A stretch of DNA of 6,499 bases from an uncultured Micromonospora sp. GTDB lineage: Bacteria; Actinomycetota; Actinomycetes; Mycobacteriales; Micromonosporaceae. The notes below the pieces were generated by a model. The model was given only the letters and a program-made list of their open reading frames with translations, had not been told where the DNA came from and ran no database searches. A program made the translations under genes and the position numbers. Location: positions 1 to 6,499 of the forward strand of contig CALGAM010000059.1 of the NCBI GenBank assembly GCA_937951935.1, written 5' to 3'. Positions 1 to 6,202 of this stretch are shown here, one piece after another; within the stretch, counting starts at the first letter, position 1, and each line of letters begins with the position of its first letter.

Positions 1-305
1 ACCGCGTTCATGCCGACCAGCGCCCCGGACCCGACACGGCAGCCGTGCAGCACCGCGCCGTGTCCGACGTGCCCGTCACGCTCCAGCACCGCCTCGGTGC
101 CCGGAAACGTGTGGAACACGCAGTGATCCTGCAAATTGGCGCCGGCCTCCATGACGATCCGGCCGAAGTCGCCCCGGAGGCTGGCGAAGGGTCCGACGTA
201 GCAGCCGGGGCCGACGTGGACGTCGCCGATCAGGACCGCCGTCGGGTGGACGAAGGCGGTCGGGTGCACCACCGGGACAACGCCCTCGATCTCATACGCC
301 GGCAT
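1..305 (-). CDS. paaY: PaaY-like gamma-carbonic-anhydrase-fold protein (C-terminus cut by window edge)
   Basis: The gene starts at the ATG at 305 and leaves the window after 101 codons; full-length relatives are about 200 residues. The visible protein has the imperfect hexapeptide periodicity of a left-handed beta-helix (IGDVHVGPGCYVG, residues 26-38). It also carries the family block ASLRGDFGRIV (41-51). All three zinc histidines expected for the gamma-carbonic anhydrase fold are present: H65 in CVFH, and H82 and H87 in GHGAVLHGC. The N-terminal opening PAYEIEGVVPVVHPTAFVHP closely matches remembered PaaY sequences. Known PaaY acts as a thioesterase on a dead-end CoA intermediate of phenylacetate degradation, but many related proteins are uncharacterised, so the substrate here is uncertain. 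It follows the SDR gene by 36 bases on the same strand, with only a weak GGGGGCG upstream, so translation may depend on the preceding gene. Fold call very confident, PaaY specificity moderate. Confidence 0.85.
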   Translation of the reverse strand, partial: MPAYEIEGVVPVVHPTAFVHPTAVLIGDVHVGPGCYVGPFASLRGDFGRIVMEAGANLQDHCVFHTFPGTEAVLERDGHVGHGAVLHGCRVGSGALVGMNA

Positions 306-341
306 CGGCGCCCCCGGCGGCGTGCCCGGCCGTCCATCCGC

Positions 342-1247
342 TCACGGTGTCTCACCCCTCCCCGCCTGGCCACCAACCCCGTGGGACGCGGGTCGCAACC
401 CGATCGCCTCCTGCCGGTGCGCCAGATCCCTGTCGAACGCCGCCGCCACCGCAGCCACCGTCCACTCCGCCATCCGCACGGTCGGGACGGCGACCCGCGG
501 GTGGGTCATGAGCGACAGTTCCTCGCCGTCCACCCGCACCACCTGCCCGGTGATCCCCGCGGCGGCGTCCGAGAGCAGGTAGACCACGGCCGGCGCGTTG
601 CTGGCCGGAGACTTGCCCACGTTCTGTCCCCGGGCCCGACCGCCGAGGTAGCGCTCGTAGGTGTCCGCCATCCGGGTGTGCGCGTTGGGCGAGACGGCGT
701 TGACCCGCACACGGGTGCCGGCGAGGTCCGCCGCCCAGCAGTAGGTCAGCGACGCGACGCCGCCCTTGCTCGCGCCGTACGCGGCCATCGCCGGCGAGCC
801 GGCATGCGTACCGGAGGTGACGTTCACGACCGAACCGCCGTCCGGCTGTTCGAGCATGGCCCGGATCGCGTGCAGGCCGCAGTAGGCGGTGCCGAGCAGG
901 TTCACCTCGACCACCCGGCGGAACTCCGCCGGGTCCTGTCCGCGCGGGTCGGCCATCCGGAAGATCCCGGCGTTGTTGACCAGCCCGTCGATGCGCCCGA
1001 AGGTGTTCCGACACGTCTCGACCAGCCTGCCGGCCCCCTCCCAGGAGGAGATGTCGGAGTCGTCGCAGACGGCCCCCAGCTCCGCGGCCACCCGCGCCGC
1101 CGCCTCCCGGTCGACGTCGTTGACCACCACCGAGGCTCCCTCGGCGACGGCGAGACGTGCGTACGCCTCGCCGAGCCCACGCCCCGCCCCGGTGATCACG
1201 ATCGCCTTGCCGGTGAGCCAGCCGGCCGTGGCGCGGTCAGCACCCAT
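342..1247 (-). CDS. Short-chain dehydrogenase/reductase (SDR family oxidoreductase)
   Basis: This is a 301-residue classical SDR with a Rossmann fold. The sequence shows the cofactor motif TGAGRGLG (residues 19-26) and an acidic residue after beta-2 in VVVND (D44), which favours NAD(H) over NADP(H). It also shows NNAG (91-94), the catalytic Asn in VEVNLLG (N116), Ser/Thr in NVTSG (S145), and YGASK with Y157 and K161. After the catalytic core (RVNAVSPNAHTRM) it has a C-terminal tail of about 60 residues past the GQVVRVDGEEL strand, longer than the usual 250-residue SDR and of unknown role. The ATG at 1247 is preferred; a GTG at 1250 directly before it is equally compatible with the GGAGAGGG ribosome site at 1257-1264. 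It lies 78 bases after the LivF-like ATPase gene and just before the paaY-like gene, which suggests a catabolic step on the imported compound or a CoA derivative of it. The substrate is not predictable. Confidence 0.92.
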   Translation of the reverse strand: MGADRATAGWLTGKAIVITGAGRGLGEAYARLAVAEGASVVVNDVDREAAARVAAELGAVCDDSDISSWEGAGRLVETCRNTFGRIDGLVNNAGIFRMADPRGQDPAEFRRVVEVNLLGTAYCGLHAIRAMLEQPDGGSVVNVTSGTHAGSPAMAAYGASKGGVASLTYCWAADLAGTRVRVNAVSPNAHTRMADTYERYLGGRARGQNVGKSPASNAPAVVYLLSDAAAGITGQVVRVDGEELSLMTHPRVAVPTVRMAEWTVAAVAAAFDRDLAHRQEAIGLRPASHGVGGQAGRGETP

Positions 1248-1256
1248 CACCCAACG

Positions 1257-1264
1257 CCCTCTCC
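1257..1264 (-). promoter_or_regulatory. Ribosome binding site of the SDR gene
   Basis: Minus-strand GGAGAGGG. The GAGGG part lies 9 bases before the ATG at 1247 and 6 bases before the GTG at 1250, so it supports a start here but does not separate the two candidates. Confidence 0.6.
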
Positions 1265-1268
1265 ATCC

Positions 1269-1296
1269 GGCCGCCCGGCGGAAGCCGCCGGTGGCC
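1269..1296 (-). repeat. Hairpin between livF-like and SDR genes
   Basis: An inverted repeat in the only sizeable gap among the downstream genes. The perfect core is CCGGCGG (1275-1281) and CCGCCGG (1285-1291) around a 3-base loop, extended by GGCC at 1269-1272 pairing with GGCC at 1293-1296 across a small internal loop. There is no T-run on the minus-strand exit side, so it is not a textbook rho-independent terminator. It could partly attenuate transcription or protect the transporter mRNA 3' end. Structure seen directly; role inferred. Confidence 0.55.
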
Positions 1297-1325
1297 CGGG
1301 GCGGTCCGCCAGCGGCGTTCTCCGT

Positions 1326-2057
1326 TCAGCCCGTCGGACGCAGGTCCCTGGGGCGCTCGACGCCGATCGCCGCGCTGTACGCGTCACCGAGCGCCGCCCC
1401 ACCACCGTCCACCTCCGCCACGATCTCGCCACGCACCAGCACGTAGCCCCGGTCGACGACGCGCTGCAGGGCGCCGAGCGCGGGCTCGGCCAGCAACACG
1501 GCCACGCCCTGCCGGGCCAGCGTGGAGATGGTCCGGGCGAGTTCCCGGACGACCAGTGGGGCGAGACCGGTCATCATCTCGTCCAGCAACAGCACCCGGG
1601 GTGACCCCATCAGTGCGCGGGAGACCACGAGCATCTGCTGCTCACCGCCGGAGAGCACCCCGACCAGACTGCGCATCCGGGTCCGCAGGATGGGAAACCG
1701 GTCCACCGCCTCGTCGACGGCGGAGCTGGGCAGCCGGAGCATTTCGGCCATCACGCGCAGGTTGTCCGCGACGTTCAGGCGTGGGAAGAGTTGCCGTCCC
1801 TGCGGTACCACGGCGATCCCGGCCCGCGCCCGCGCCGCCGGCCGCAGCCGGGTGACGTCCTCGCCGTCGAGGTACACCCGCCCGGTCGCCGGCACCGATC
1901 CGTACGCGGCCAGCAGCAGACTGCTCTTGCCCGCGCCGTTCGGGCCGACGACGGCGGTGACCGCGCCGCCCCGGGCGGTGACGCTGACCTCGTTCAGCGC
2001 GCTGGCGTGCCCGTACCGGACGCTCAGTCCCTCGATCCTCAGCTCATGACCGGACAC
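1326..2057 (-). CDS. livF: Branched-chain-amino-acid-type (HAAT) ABC transporter ATPase, LivF-like
   Basis: A 243-residue cytoplasmic ABC ATPase, the second nucleotide-binding subunit of a Liv-type importer. It has Walker A GPNGAGKSS (38-46), Q-loop Gln in VVPQGRQLFP (Q86), signature LSGGEQQM (135-142) and Walker B with catalytic Glu LLLDE (156-160), followed by MMTGLAP where relatives usually have a proline first. The switch region reads LLAEPAL: proline sits where most ABC ATPases have histidine and LivF relatives usually have glutamine (EQN). VDRGYVLVRGEIV near the C-terminus is typical LivF. The GTG at 2057 is chosen because a strong GGAGG lies 6 bases upstream. The gene overlaps the end of livG by 14 bases, so the two are probably translationally coupled. 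Family assignment is firm; solute specificity cannot be taken from the ATPase. Confidence 0.94.
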   Translation of the reverse strand: MSGHELRIEGLSVRYGHASALNEVSVTARGGAVTAVVGPNGAGKSSLLLAAYGSVPATGRVYLDGEDVTRLRPAARARAGIAVVPQGRQLFPRLNVADNLRVMAEMLRLPSSAVDEAVDRFPILRTRMRSLVGVLSGGEQQMLVVSRALMGSPRVLLLDEMMTGLAPLVVRELARTISTLARQGVAVLLAEPALGALQRVVDRGYVLVRGEIVAEVDGGGAALGDAYSAAIGVERPRDLRPTG

Positions 2058-2871
2058 CCTGCACCTCCGCCCCGGCGGACTCGTCCCCGGCCTCGTCGTC
2101 GTCCGCGCCCGACCCGAAGTAGACGCGCTGCATCTGCGGGCTCGACAGGCACGCGCCGGGGTCGCCGTCGAACACCACCCGCCCCTGGTTGAGCAACATG
2201 ATCCGGTCGACCAGGCGGGCGACGAGATCCACGTTGTGGTCGACCAGGATCACCGCGTGCCCCCGCCGCCGCACGGTGTGGATCACCTCGGCGATCCCCG
2301 CCACGCCGCGCGCGTCCGAGCCGGCGAACGGTTCGTCCAGCAGCAGCACCAGGGGGTCCTGCCCGAGCGCCCGACCGACCTCGACCAGACGCTGCTCGCC
2401 GAGGGTGAGATCACCCGCCTCCCGCTCCAGGCCGCCGAGCCCGAGCTCGTCGGCGATCGCACGCACGAACTCGTCGTCGGCCGCCATCCTGGGGCGCACC
2501 ATCCCGACGAACACCCCGGCGATCATCTGCCACAGGGTGGCGTGCCGACGCGCGGCCCGCCCCAGCAGCAGGTTCTCCCGGACGTTCAGTTCGAGCGCGA
2601 GCTGGGGGTACTGGAAGGTCCGGGCCAGTCCCGCCCGAGCCCGTCGCGACGCCGGCCCGGTCAACCTCGCCCCGCGCAGCGTCAGCTCGCCCGCGGTGGC
2701 CGTCTGCGCTCCCGAGATGAGGTCGACGAGCGTGGTCTTGCCGGCCCCGTTCGGTCCGACCAGTCCGAGCACCTCACCGGCCCGCAGCTCGATGTCGACG
2801 TCCGCAAGGGCGGTGACCCCGCCGTACCGCTTGGTCAGACCACGCCCGACCAGCAAGATCTCCTCAGCCAC
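2044..2871 (-). CDS. livG: Branched-chain-amino-acid-type (HAAT) ABC transporter ATPase, LivG-like
   Basis: A 275-residue ABC ATPase, the first nucleotide-binding subunit. The visible motifs are Walker A GPNGAGKTT (39-47) and the LivG-typical ARTFQYPQL with Q-loop Q87. The signature is LTLGEQRLVEVGRAL (155-169), a LivG-style variant. Walker B is LLLDEP (176-181) and the switch histidine is present in LVDHN (H212). The region between Q-loop and signature contains the extra segment of about 30 residues common in LivG. The tail after about residue 255 is acidic (GADDDEAGDES) and probably disordered. The GTG at 2871 is preferred because GAAGGAG lies 7 bases upstream and the first residues align with the family. 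A GTG at 2910 would add 13 unlikely residues and overlap livM further. It overlaps livM by 8 bases and livF by 14. Confidence 0.94.
   Translation of the reverse strand: MAEEILLVGRGLTKRYGGVTALADVDIELRAGEVLGLVGPNGAGKTTLVDLISGAQTATAGELTLRGARLTGPASRRARAGLARTFQYPQLALELNVRENLLLGRAARRHATLWQMIAGVFVGMVRPRMAADDEFVRAIADELGLGGLEREAGDLTLGEQRLVEVGRALGQDPLVLLLDEPFAGSDARGVAGIAEVIHTVRRRGHAVILVDHNVDLVARLVDRIMLLNQGRVVFDGDPGACLSSPQMQRVYFGSGADDDEAGDESAGAEVQGVRS
2063..2068 (-). promoter_or_regulatory. Ribosome binding site of livF-like gene
   Basis: Minus-strand GGAGGT located inside the 3' end of livG. GGAGG is followed by a 6-base spacer to the GTG at 2057, which fixes that start. Confidence 0.75.
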
Positions 2872-3880
2872 CGTGGGGCTCCTTCCGCAGCAGGGCCCAG
2901 GTCCGAACACGCAGTCGATCGGCGTAACCCAGCACGCCCCTCGGCGCCAGCAGCATGATGACCAGCACGCCCAGCGCGAGCAGCAACGTGCCGCTGGCCT
3001 GGAACGCCGGGAAGTTGAGGGTCAGCTCGACCGCGAGCACGGCCCCGGCGACCGCACCCCACGGCGTGCCCGCCCCGCCGATCAGCGGCATGAAGATGGC
3101 GAGGAAGACGATGTTCAGGGTGAAGGTGTCGGGCGTGATGCTGCCCGCCGAGTAGGTGAAGAGGGCGCCCCCGACGGCGGCGATCGCCGCGCCGAGCGCC
3201 AGGGCCACGAGATTCAACACGGGCACCCGGACGCCGGCTGCCTCCACGGCCCGCGGCGCGTCCCGCATCGTCCGGACTATCACCCCCCAGGGCGAGAGCC
3301 GCAGCCGGTCCAGCAGGAAGGCGATGACGCAGACGACGACCACCGAGCCGAGTACCACCTGGTAGTGGCTCGGCGTCCAGCCGAACAGGTTGAGCGGCCG
3401 CAGGTTGCCGAGCCCACCGGACCCACCGGAGACGGGTTCCGCGTCGATCAGGAACGCGCTGAAGGCCATGCCGAACAGCAGGGTCACCGCCGCGAGGAAG
3501 AACCCGGACAGCCGCCGGGTGACCAGGCCGAGCAGCACCGCGACCAGCGCCGCGACGATCGGACCGACGAGCCACGCGACCGCGAGCGGCAACCCGGTCC
3601 TGGTGGAGACCAGACCGACGGCGTACCCGCCGATTCCGGCGTAGGCGCTGTACGCCATCGACAGCGATCCCGCCATCAGGTACGGGACGTACATCCCGAG
3701 GGCGATCAGCGCGTAGGTGACGGCGGAGGTGACCAGCGTCTGCCGGTAGCCGTCGGAGCCGACCCAGAACATGATCAACGCCGCGGCGAGGGAACCGAGG
3801 AACAGACCGCCGATCCCGGGGACCCGGCGGAGGTCCCACCGGGCGGGGGCGGGGCGGGGGCGGAGGTTCTCGGCGCTCAT
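2864..3880 (-). CDS. livM: Branched-chain-amino-acid-type (HAAT) ABC transporter permease, LivM-like
   Basis: A 338-residue inner membrane permease. After a proline/arginine-rich cytoplasmic N-terminus (1-20), hydrophobic segments lie near residues 24-41, 49-70, 72-91, 97-118, 126-145, 175-190, 221-245, 256-286 and 298-312. Family marks are AGSLSMAYSAYAGIGGY (70-86, equivalent of the GQLSLGHAAFFGIGAY block) and the cytoplasmic coupling loop RTMRDAPRAVEAAGV (203-217) that contacts the ATPase. LIGGAGTPWGAVAGA (266-280) and the closing LLAPRGVLG (310-318) also fit. The ATG at 3880 is chosen because it overlaps the livH stop as ATGA and gives a normal-length protein; the reading frame stays open upstream to 4036, but those extra residues are an antisense-like Arg/Ala/Gly-rich shadow inside livH. 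There is no strong ribosome site, so translation probably depends on livH coupling. A G-rich tract lies opposite its first codons. Confidence 0.93.
   Translation of the reverse strand: MSAENLRPRPAPARWDLRRVPGIGGLFLGSLAAALIMFWVGSDGYRQTLVTSAVTYALIALGMYVPYLMAGSLSMAYSAYAGIGGYAVGLVSTRTGLPLAVAWLVGPIVAALVAVLLGLVTRRLSGFFLAAVTLLFGMAFSAFLIDAEPVSGGSGGLGNLRPLNLFGWTPSHYQVVLGSVVVVCVIAFLLDRLRLSPWGVIVRTMRDAPRAVEAAGVRVPVLNLVALALGAAIAAVGGALFTYSAGSITPDTFTLNIVFLAIFMPLIGGAGTPWGAVAGAVLAVELTLNFPAFQASGTLLLALGVLVIMLLAPRGVLGYADRLRVRTWALLRKEPHGG
2879..2885 (-). promoter_or_regulatory. Ribosome binding site of livG-like gene
   Basis: Minus-strand GAAGGAG inside the last codons of livM, 7 bases before the GTG at 2871. 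It supports the short start of livG over the one at 2910. Confidence 0.75.
3841..3860 (+). repeat. Potential G-quadruplex tract near livM start
   Basis: The plus strand has four G-runs (GGG, GGGGG, GGGG, GGGGG) separated by single C bases. This fits the classical quadruplex pattern with 1-base loops. It encodes the Arg/Pro/Ala-rich livM N-terminus on the other strand, so the G-rich strand is the template strand and the mRNA is C-rich. High GC content makes chance occurrence plausible; the pattern is certain, the function is not. Confidence 0.5.
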
Positions 3881-4752
3881 GCGCGTACCGTCCGAACGAA
3901 CAGGCCCTGCGGCTTGAAGGCGAAGAACAGCAGGGCGATGAGGAGCATCCCGTACACGTGTGCCTGCCCACCGAAGTAGTAGGGCAGGAACACCTCGACC
4001 AGGCCGAGCAGCATGCCGCCGACGAGCGGCGCCCACACCGAGCCCGTGCCGCCGACCACCACGGCCAGGAACCCGGACAACGACCAGGCCAGCCCGGACA
4101 GCGAGTTCACCCCCGCCTTGGGGGCGAAGAGGATGCCGGCCAGGGCGGCGACGAAACCGGCCAGCACGAACGCGATCAGCCGGATGCGGTTGACCGGCAG
4201 GCCCAGCAGCGCGGCGGCGTGGTTGCTGTCACCCACCGCACGCAGCAGCCGGCCGGTCCGGGTGAACCGGATCCAGACGGCCACCAGGGCGAAGCAGATC
4301 AGCGCCACCCCGATCATCAGGAGCGAGGTCGGCTGGACGGTGACGTCGCCGACGGTCACCGGACCGAACGTCGCCAGGCTCTGCCCCGGCAGGGTCGGGT
4401 ACCCGAAGACGTAACCGGCCAACTGCTGGATGGTGAAGAGGACCGCCGCCACCGCGACCAGCGCGGGAAGCTCCCCGCCGCCGCTGCGCCGCTGCACCGG
4501 ACGCACCACACCGAGCTCGGTCAGGGCGGACAGCACCACGGTCACCGCCACGGCGATCGCGGCGGCCGGCCACACCGCCAGGTCGTACGTGATGACCAGC
4601 CACGTGGTGCAGAGCCCACCCATCATCGCGTACGGGCCGATCGCGAAGTTGAAGAAACCGGCCCCGACGTGAACCAGGTGGTATGCCAGGGCCAGCATGC
4701 CGAAGAAACACCCAATCTCCACGGCGGACAGCCAGAGCTGGAGATCTGTCAT
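3877..4752 (-). CDS. livH: Branched-chain-amino-acid-type (HAAT) ABC transporter permease, LivH-like
   Basis: A 291-residue inner membrane permease and partner of LivM. The N-terminal block VGAGFFNFAIGPYAMMGG (29-46) corresponds to the INFAHGEFYMLGA signature of LivH proteins, though the usual His and Glu positions are Ile and Pro here. The cytoplasmic coupling loop is RLLRAVGDSNHAAALLGL (168-185). LAGFVAALAGILFAP (197-211) and LAVVVGGTGSVWAPLVGGMLLG (229-250) are family hallmarks. About eight hydrophobic segments can be seen. The ATG at 4752 is preferred because AGGAGGAG lies 5 bases upstream; in-frame starts further up would have to read through the stem-loop and into the binding-protein gene. 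It follows the binding-protein gene by 61 bases, including the hairpin, and shares ATGA with livM. Confidence 0.94.
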   Translation of the reverse strand: MTDLQLWLSAVEIGCFFGMLALAYHLVHVGAGFFNFAIGPYAMMGGLCTTWLVITYDLAVWPAAAIAVAVTVVLSALTELGVVRPVQRRSGGGELPALVAVAAVLFTIQQLAGYVFGYPTLPGQSLATFGPVTVGDVTVQPTSLLMIGVALICFALVAVWIRFTRTGRLLRAVGDSNHAAALLGLPVNRIRLIAFVLAGFVAALAGILFAPKAGVNSLSGLAWSLSGFLAVVVGGTGSVWAPLVGGMLLGLVEVFLPYYFGGQAHVYGMLLIALLFFAFKPQGLFVRTVRA

Positions 4753-4757
4753 CGAGA

Positions 4758-4765
4758 CTCCTCCT
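4758..4765 (-). promoter_or_regulatory. Strong ribosome binding site of livH-like gene
   Basis: Minus-strand AGGAGGAG, 5 bases before the ATG at 4752. It begins 8 bases after the foot of the intercistronic stem-loop, so a ribosome could load independently once the hairpin has formed. Confidence 0.8.
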
Positions 4766-4773
4766 GAGCACCG

Positions 4774-4812
4774 CCCGGGTGGGCGGGCGCGCGGCGCGCC
4801 CGCCCACCCGGG
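4774..4812 (-). repeat. Near-perfect GC stem-loop between binding-protein gene and livH
   Basis: An inverted repeat with two 18-base arms, CCCGGGTGGGCGGGCGCG at 4774-4791 and its exact complement at 4795-4812, around a 3-base loop. It begins one base after the TGA of the binding-protein gene and ends just before the livH ribosome site. No T-run follows on the minus strand, so it is not a classical intrinsic terminator. In ABC importer operons a hairpin at this place commonly blocks 3'-to-5' mRNA decay or partly terminates transcription, letting the binding protein outnumber the membrane subunits. The structure is certain; which of these roles applies is inference. Confidence 0.85.
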
Positions 4813-4813
4813 A

Positions 4814-6037
4814 TCAGTTCGAGCACGGGGGCTGGTACGTCGCCCACGGCCCCTTGGGCCTGTTGTCCGCACCGAACTCGATCAGCGAGAGGCCACACGG
4901 ACCGTCGGCGCCGAGGTGCTTGGTGGCGGAGAAGGAGAGCGTGAAGCTGGGCTGGCCGAAGGTGGCCTGGTAACCAGTGATGCTCTGGATCGCCTCGTTG
5001 AGCTTCCTGGGGTCGTCCGGCCCGCCCGCCTTCTCGATGGCGAGCTTGAGGAGCTGGACGGAGTCCCAGCCCTGCGCGTCGTAGGCGGTGACCTCGTAGT
5101 CGTCACCGTTCTTCTGCTTGAGGAAGTCGATCAGGGCCTTCGTACGCGGGTTCTCGGTGTTGATCGAACCCATGAAGACCAGACCCTCGAGGGCGCCCGG
5201 GTTGGCCAGTTTCCAGGAGGAGGGCTGGTTGCCGATCGAGGCGAGCGAGAAGCGCAGCTTCCCCTTCATCTGCGCCGCCAGGGTGTTCTGGGCGAGCACC
5301 TCGAAGGCTCCACCGACGCTGGTGACCAGGATCGCGTCCGGGTTGGCGTTCTTGAGCCGCGCGACCTGGGCGGAGAGGTCCGAGGCGTTGGCGGCGCCCT
5401 TCTCGGTGGCCACGACCGTCACACAGGACATGCCCGCCAGGAGCGCCTTGTTCAGGGCCGCGATGGTGGCCGTGTCGTCTGTCAGGATGCCGAGCCTGGT
5501 GACGTTCGCCGCCCTGAACGCCCCGCAGTACACGTCGGCCCAGTCGGTGGTCGTGTTCGCCAGCATGTAGATCAGCTCGTTGTCCGGCGGCTCGACCAGC
5601 GTCGCGGTCACGCCGGTGGGCGCGATCGCCGGCAGACCGAGCTGGGTCAGGGTGGACTTGGCCTGCATGACGGCGGCGCTTCCGCTCTGCAGGAAGAGCG
5701 CCTTGGCGCCCTGACTGTGCAGCTTCTGCAGGACCGCCGGGACCTTCGTCGGGTCGCTCTCGTCGTTCTCGACGACGAGCCGCAGCGGACGCCCGAGAAC
5801 GCCACCCTTGTCGTTGATGTCCTGGATCGCAAGCCGGATGGTCTTGCCAGCGATGGTGCTGTAGGAGGCACCGGGGCCGGTGCTGTCCTCGTCCATCCCG
5901 ATGATGATGGGTTCGCCCTTCGCGGTGCCGTCGGTCGGCTCGTCACTGCCGCCCCTGCCCCCGCAACCTGCCGCCGCGAGAGCGACGACGGCCAGGCTCG
6001 CAACGAGCCGTACCGTCGCTCCTCTGGTGATGGCCAC
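4814..6037 (-). CDS. ABC transporter substrate-binding lipoprotein, type I periplasmic-binding fold (Liv/HAAT type)
   Basis: A 407-residue extracytoplasmic receptor that delivers the solute to the LivHM permease. The N-terminus has arginines at 5 and 10, a hydrophobic core (11-23) and a lipobox-like LAAAGC with C25 as the lipidated cysteine. A Gly/Ser/Asp/Glu linker follows (26-41). The first strand PIIIGMDEDSTGPGASYSTIAGKTI (43-67), then AIQDINDKGGVLGRPLRLVVEND (70-92), and FLQSGSAAVMQAKSTLTQLGLPAIAP are typical of the Peripla_BP_6 family, as is the later YDAQGWDSVQLLKLAIEKAGG. Four further cysteines (C171, C205, C381, C405) could form two disulfides. The GTG at 6037 is the start; AGAGAGG lies 9 bases upstream and no earlier start is in frame. 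It is first in the transporter operon, behind a leader of about 160 bases. Ligand is unknown; it could be amino acids, amides, urea or organic acids. Confidence 0.94.
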   Translation of the reverse strand: MAITRGATVRLVASLAVVALAAAGCGGRGGSDEPTDGTAKGEPIIIGMDEDSTGPGASYSTIAGKTIRLAIQDINDKGGVLGRPLRLVVENDESDPTKVPAVLQKLHSQGAKALFLQSGSAAVMQAKSTLTQLGLPAIAPTGVTATLVEPPDNELIYMLANTTTDWADVYCGAFRAANVTRLGILTDDTATIAALNKALLAGMSCVTVVATEKGAANASDLSAQVARLKNANPDAILVTSVGGAFEVLAQNTLAAQMKGKLRFSLASIGNQPSSWKLANPGALEGLVFMGSINTENPRTKALIDFLKQKNGDDYEVTAYDAQGWDSVQLLKLAIEKAGGPDDPRKLNEAIQSITGYQATFGQPSFTLSFSATKHLGADGPCGLSLIEFGADNRPKGPWATYQPPCSN

Positions 6038-6046
6038 TTCCGCCCG

Positions 6047-6053
6047 CCTCTCT
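6047..6053 (-). promoter_or_regulatory. Ribosome binding site of the binding-protein gene
   Basis: Minus-strand AGAGAGG, 9 bases before the GTG at 6037. Spacing is a little long but acceptable, and it supports the GTG start. Confidence 0.55.
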
Positions 6054-6067
6054 CGATATGGCTTGTC

Positions 6068-6083
6068 ACGACCTCACGGTCGT
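6068..6083 (-). repeat. Small hairpin with GNRA-type loop in the 5' leader
   Basis: Minus-strand ACGACC, loop GTGA, GGTCGT: a perfect 6-base-pair stem closed by a GUGA tetraloop in RNA, a member of the very stable GNRA class. It lies about 30 bases before the binding-protein start and 14 bases before its ribosome site. It could be a leader RNA element or, as DNA, a regulator half-site pair. Chance occurrence in GC-rich DNA cannot be excluded. Confidence 0.4.
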
Positions 6084-6202
6084 CCCTGTCATCGCGGCCG
6101 TGCTTCCGCCGGAGAGCGCCGCGGCAGCGCCAGCTCCACGCCGGCGTCGACGGAGCCAGAACTGGCCAGGTCAGCCGGCAACCGAGCAAGCGCTAGGTTG
6201 AT

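Noticed and set aside
45..1604. A 519-codon open frame on the plus strand opposite paaY, SDR and livF genes
   Set aside because: It spans three recognised minus-strand genes, is Arg/His/Pro/Gly-rich with no motif, and is explained by the lack of stop codons in GC-rich antisense frames.
2872..2910. Earlier GTG start of livG at 2910
   Set aside because: It would add 13 residues unlike the family and lacks a ribosome site; the GTG at 2871 has GAAGGAG at proper spacing.
2189..3979. A 596-codon open frame on the plus strand opposite livG and livM
   Set aside because: Low-complexity Arg/Ser/Pro/Gln composition without any domain, entirely antisense to genes with clear motifs.
3881..4036. Upstream extension of livM
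   Set aside because: The extra residues are an Arg/Ala-rich shadow inside livH; the ATGA overlap at 3877-3880 gives a normal family length.
4774..4812. Reading the stem-loop as a rho-independent terminator
   Set aside because: No T-run follows on the minus strand, and livH, with its own strong ribosome site, follows at once and clearly belongs to the same transporter.
4697..6196. A 499-codon open frame on the plus strand opposite the binding-protein gene
   Set aside because: Antisense shadow; the minus strand encodes a clear lipoprotein with signal peptide over the same bases.
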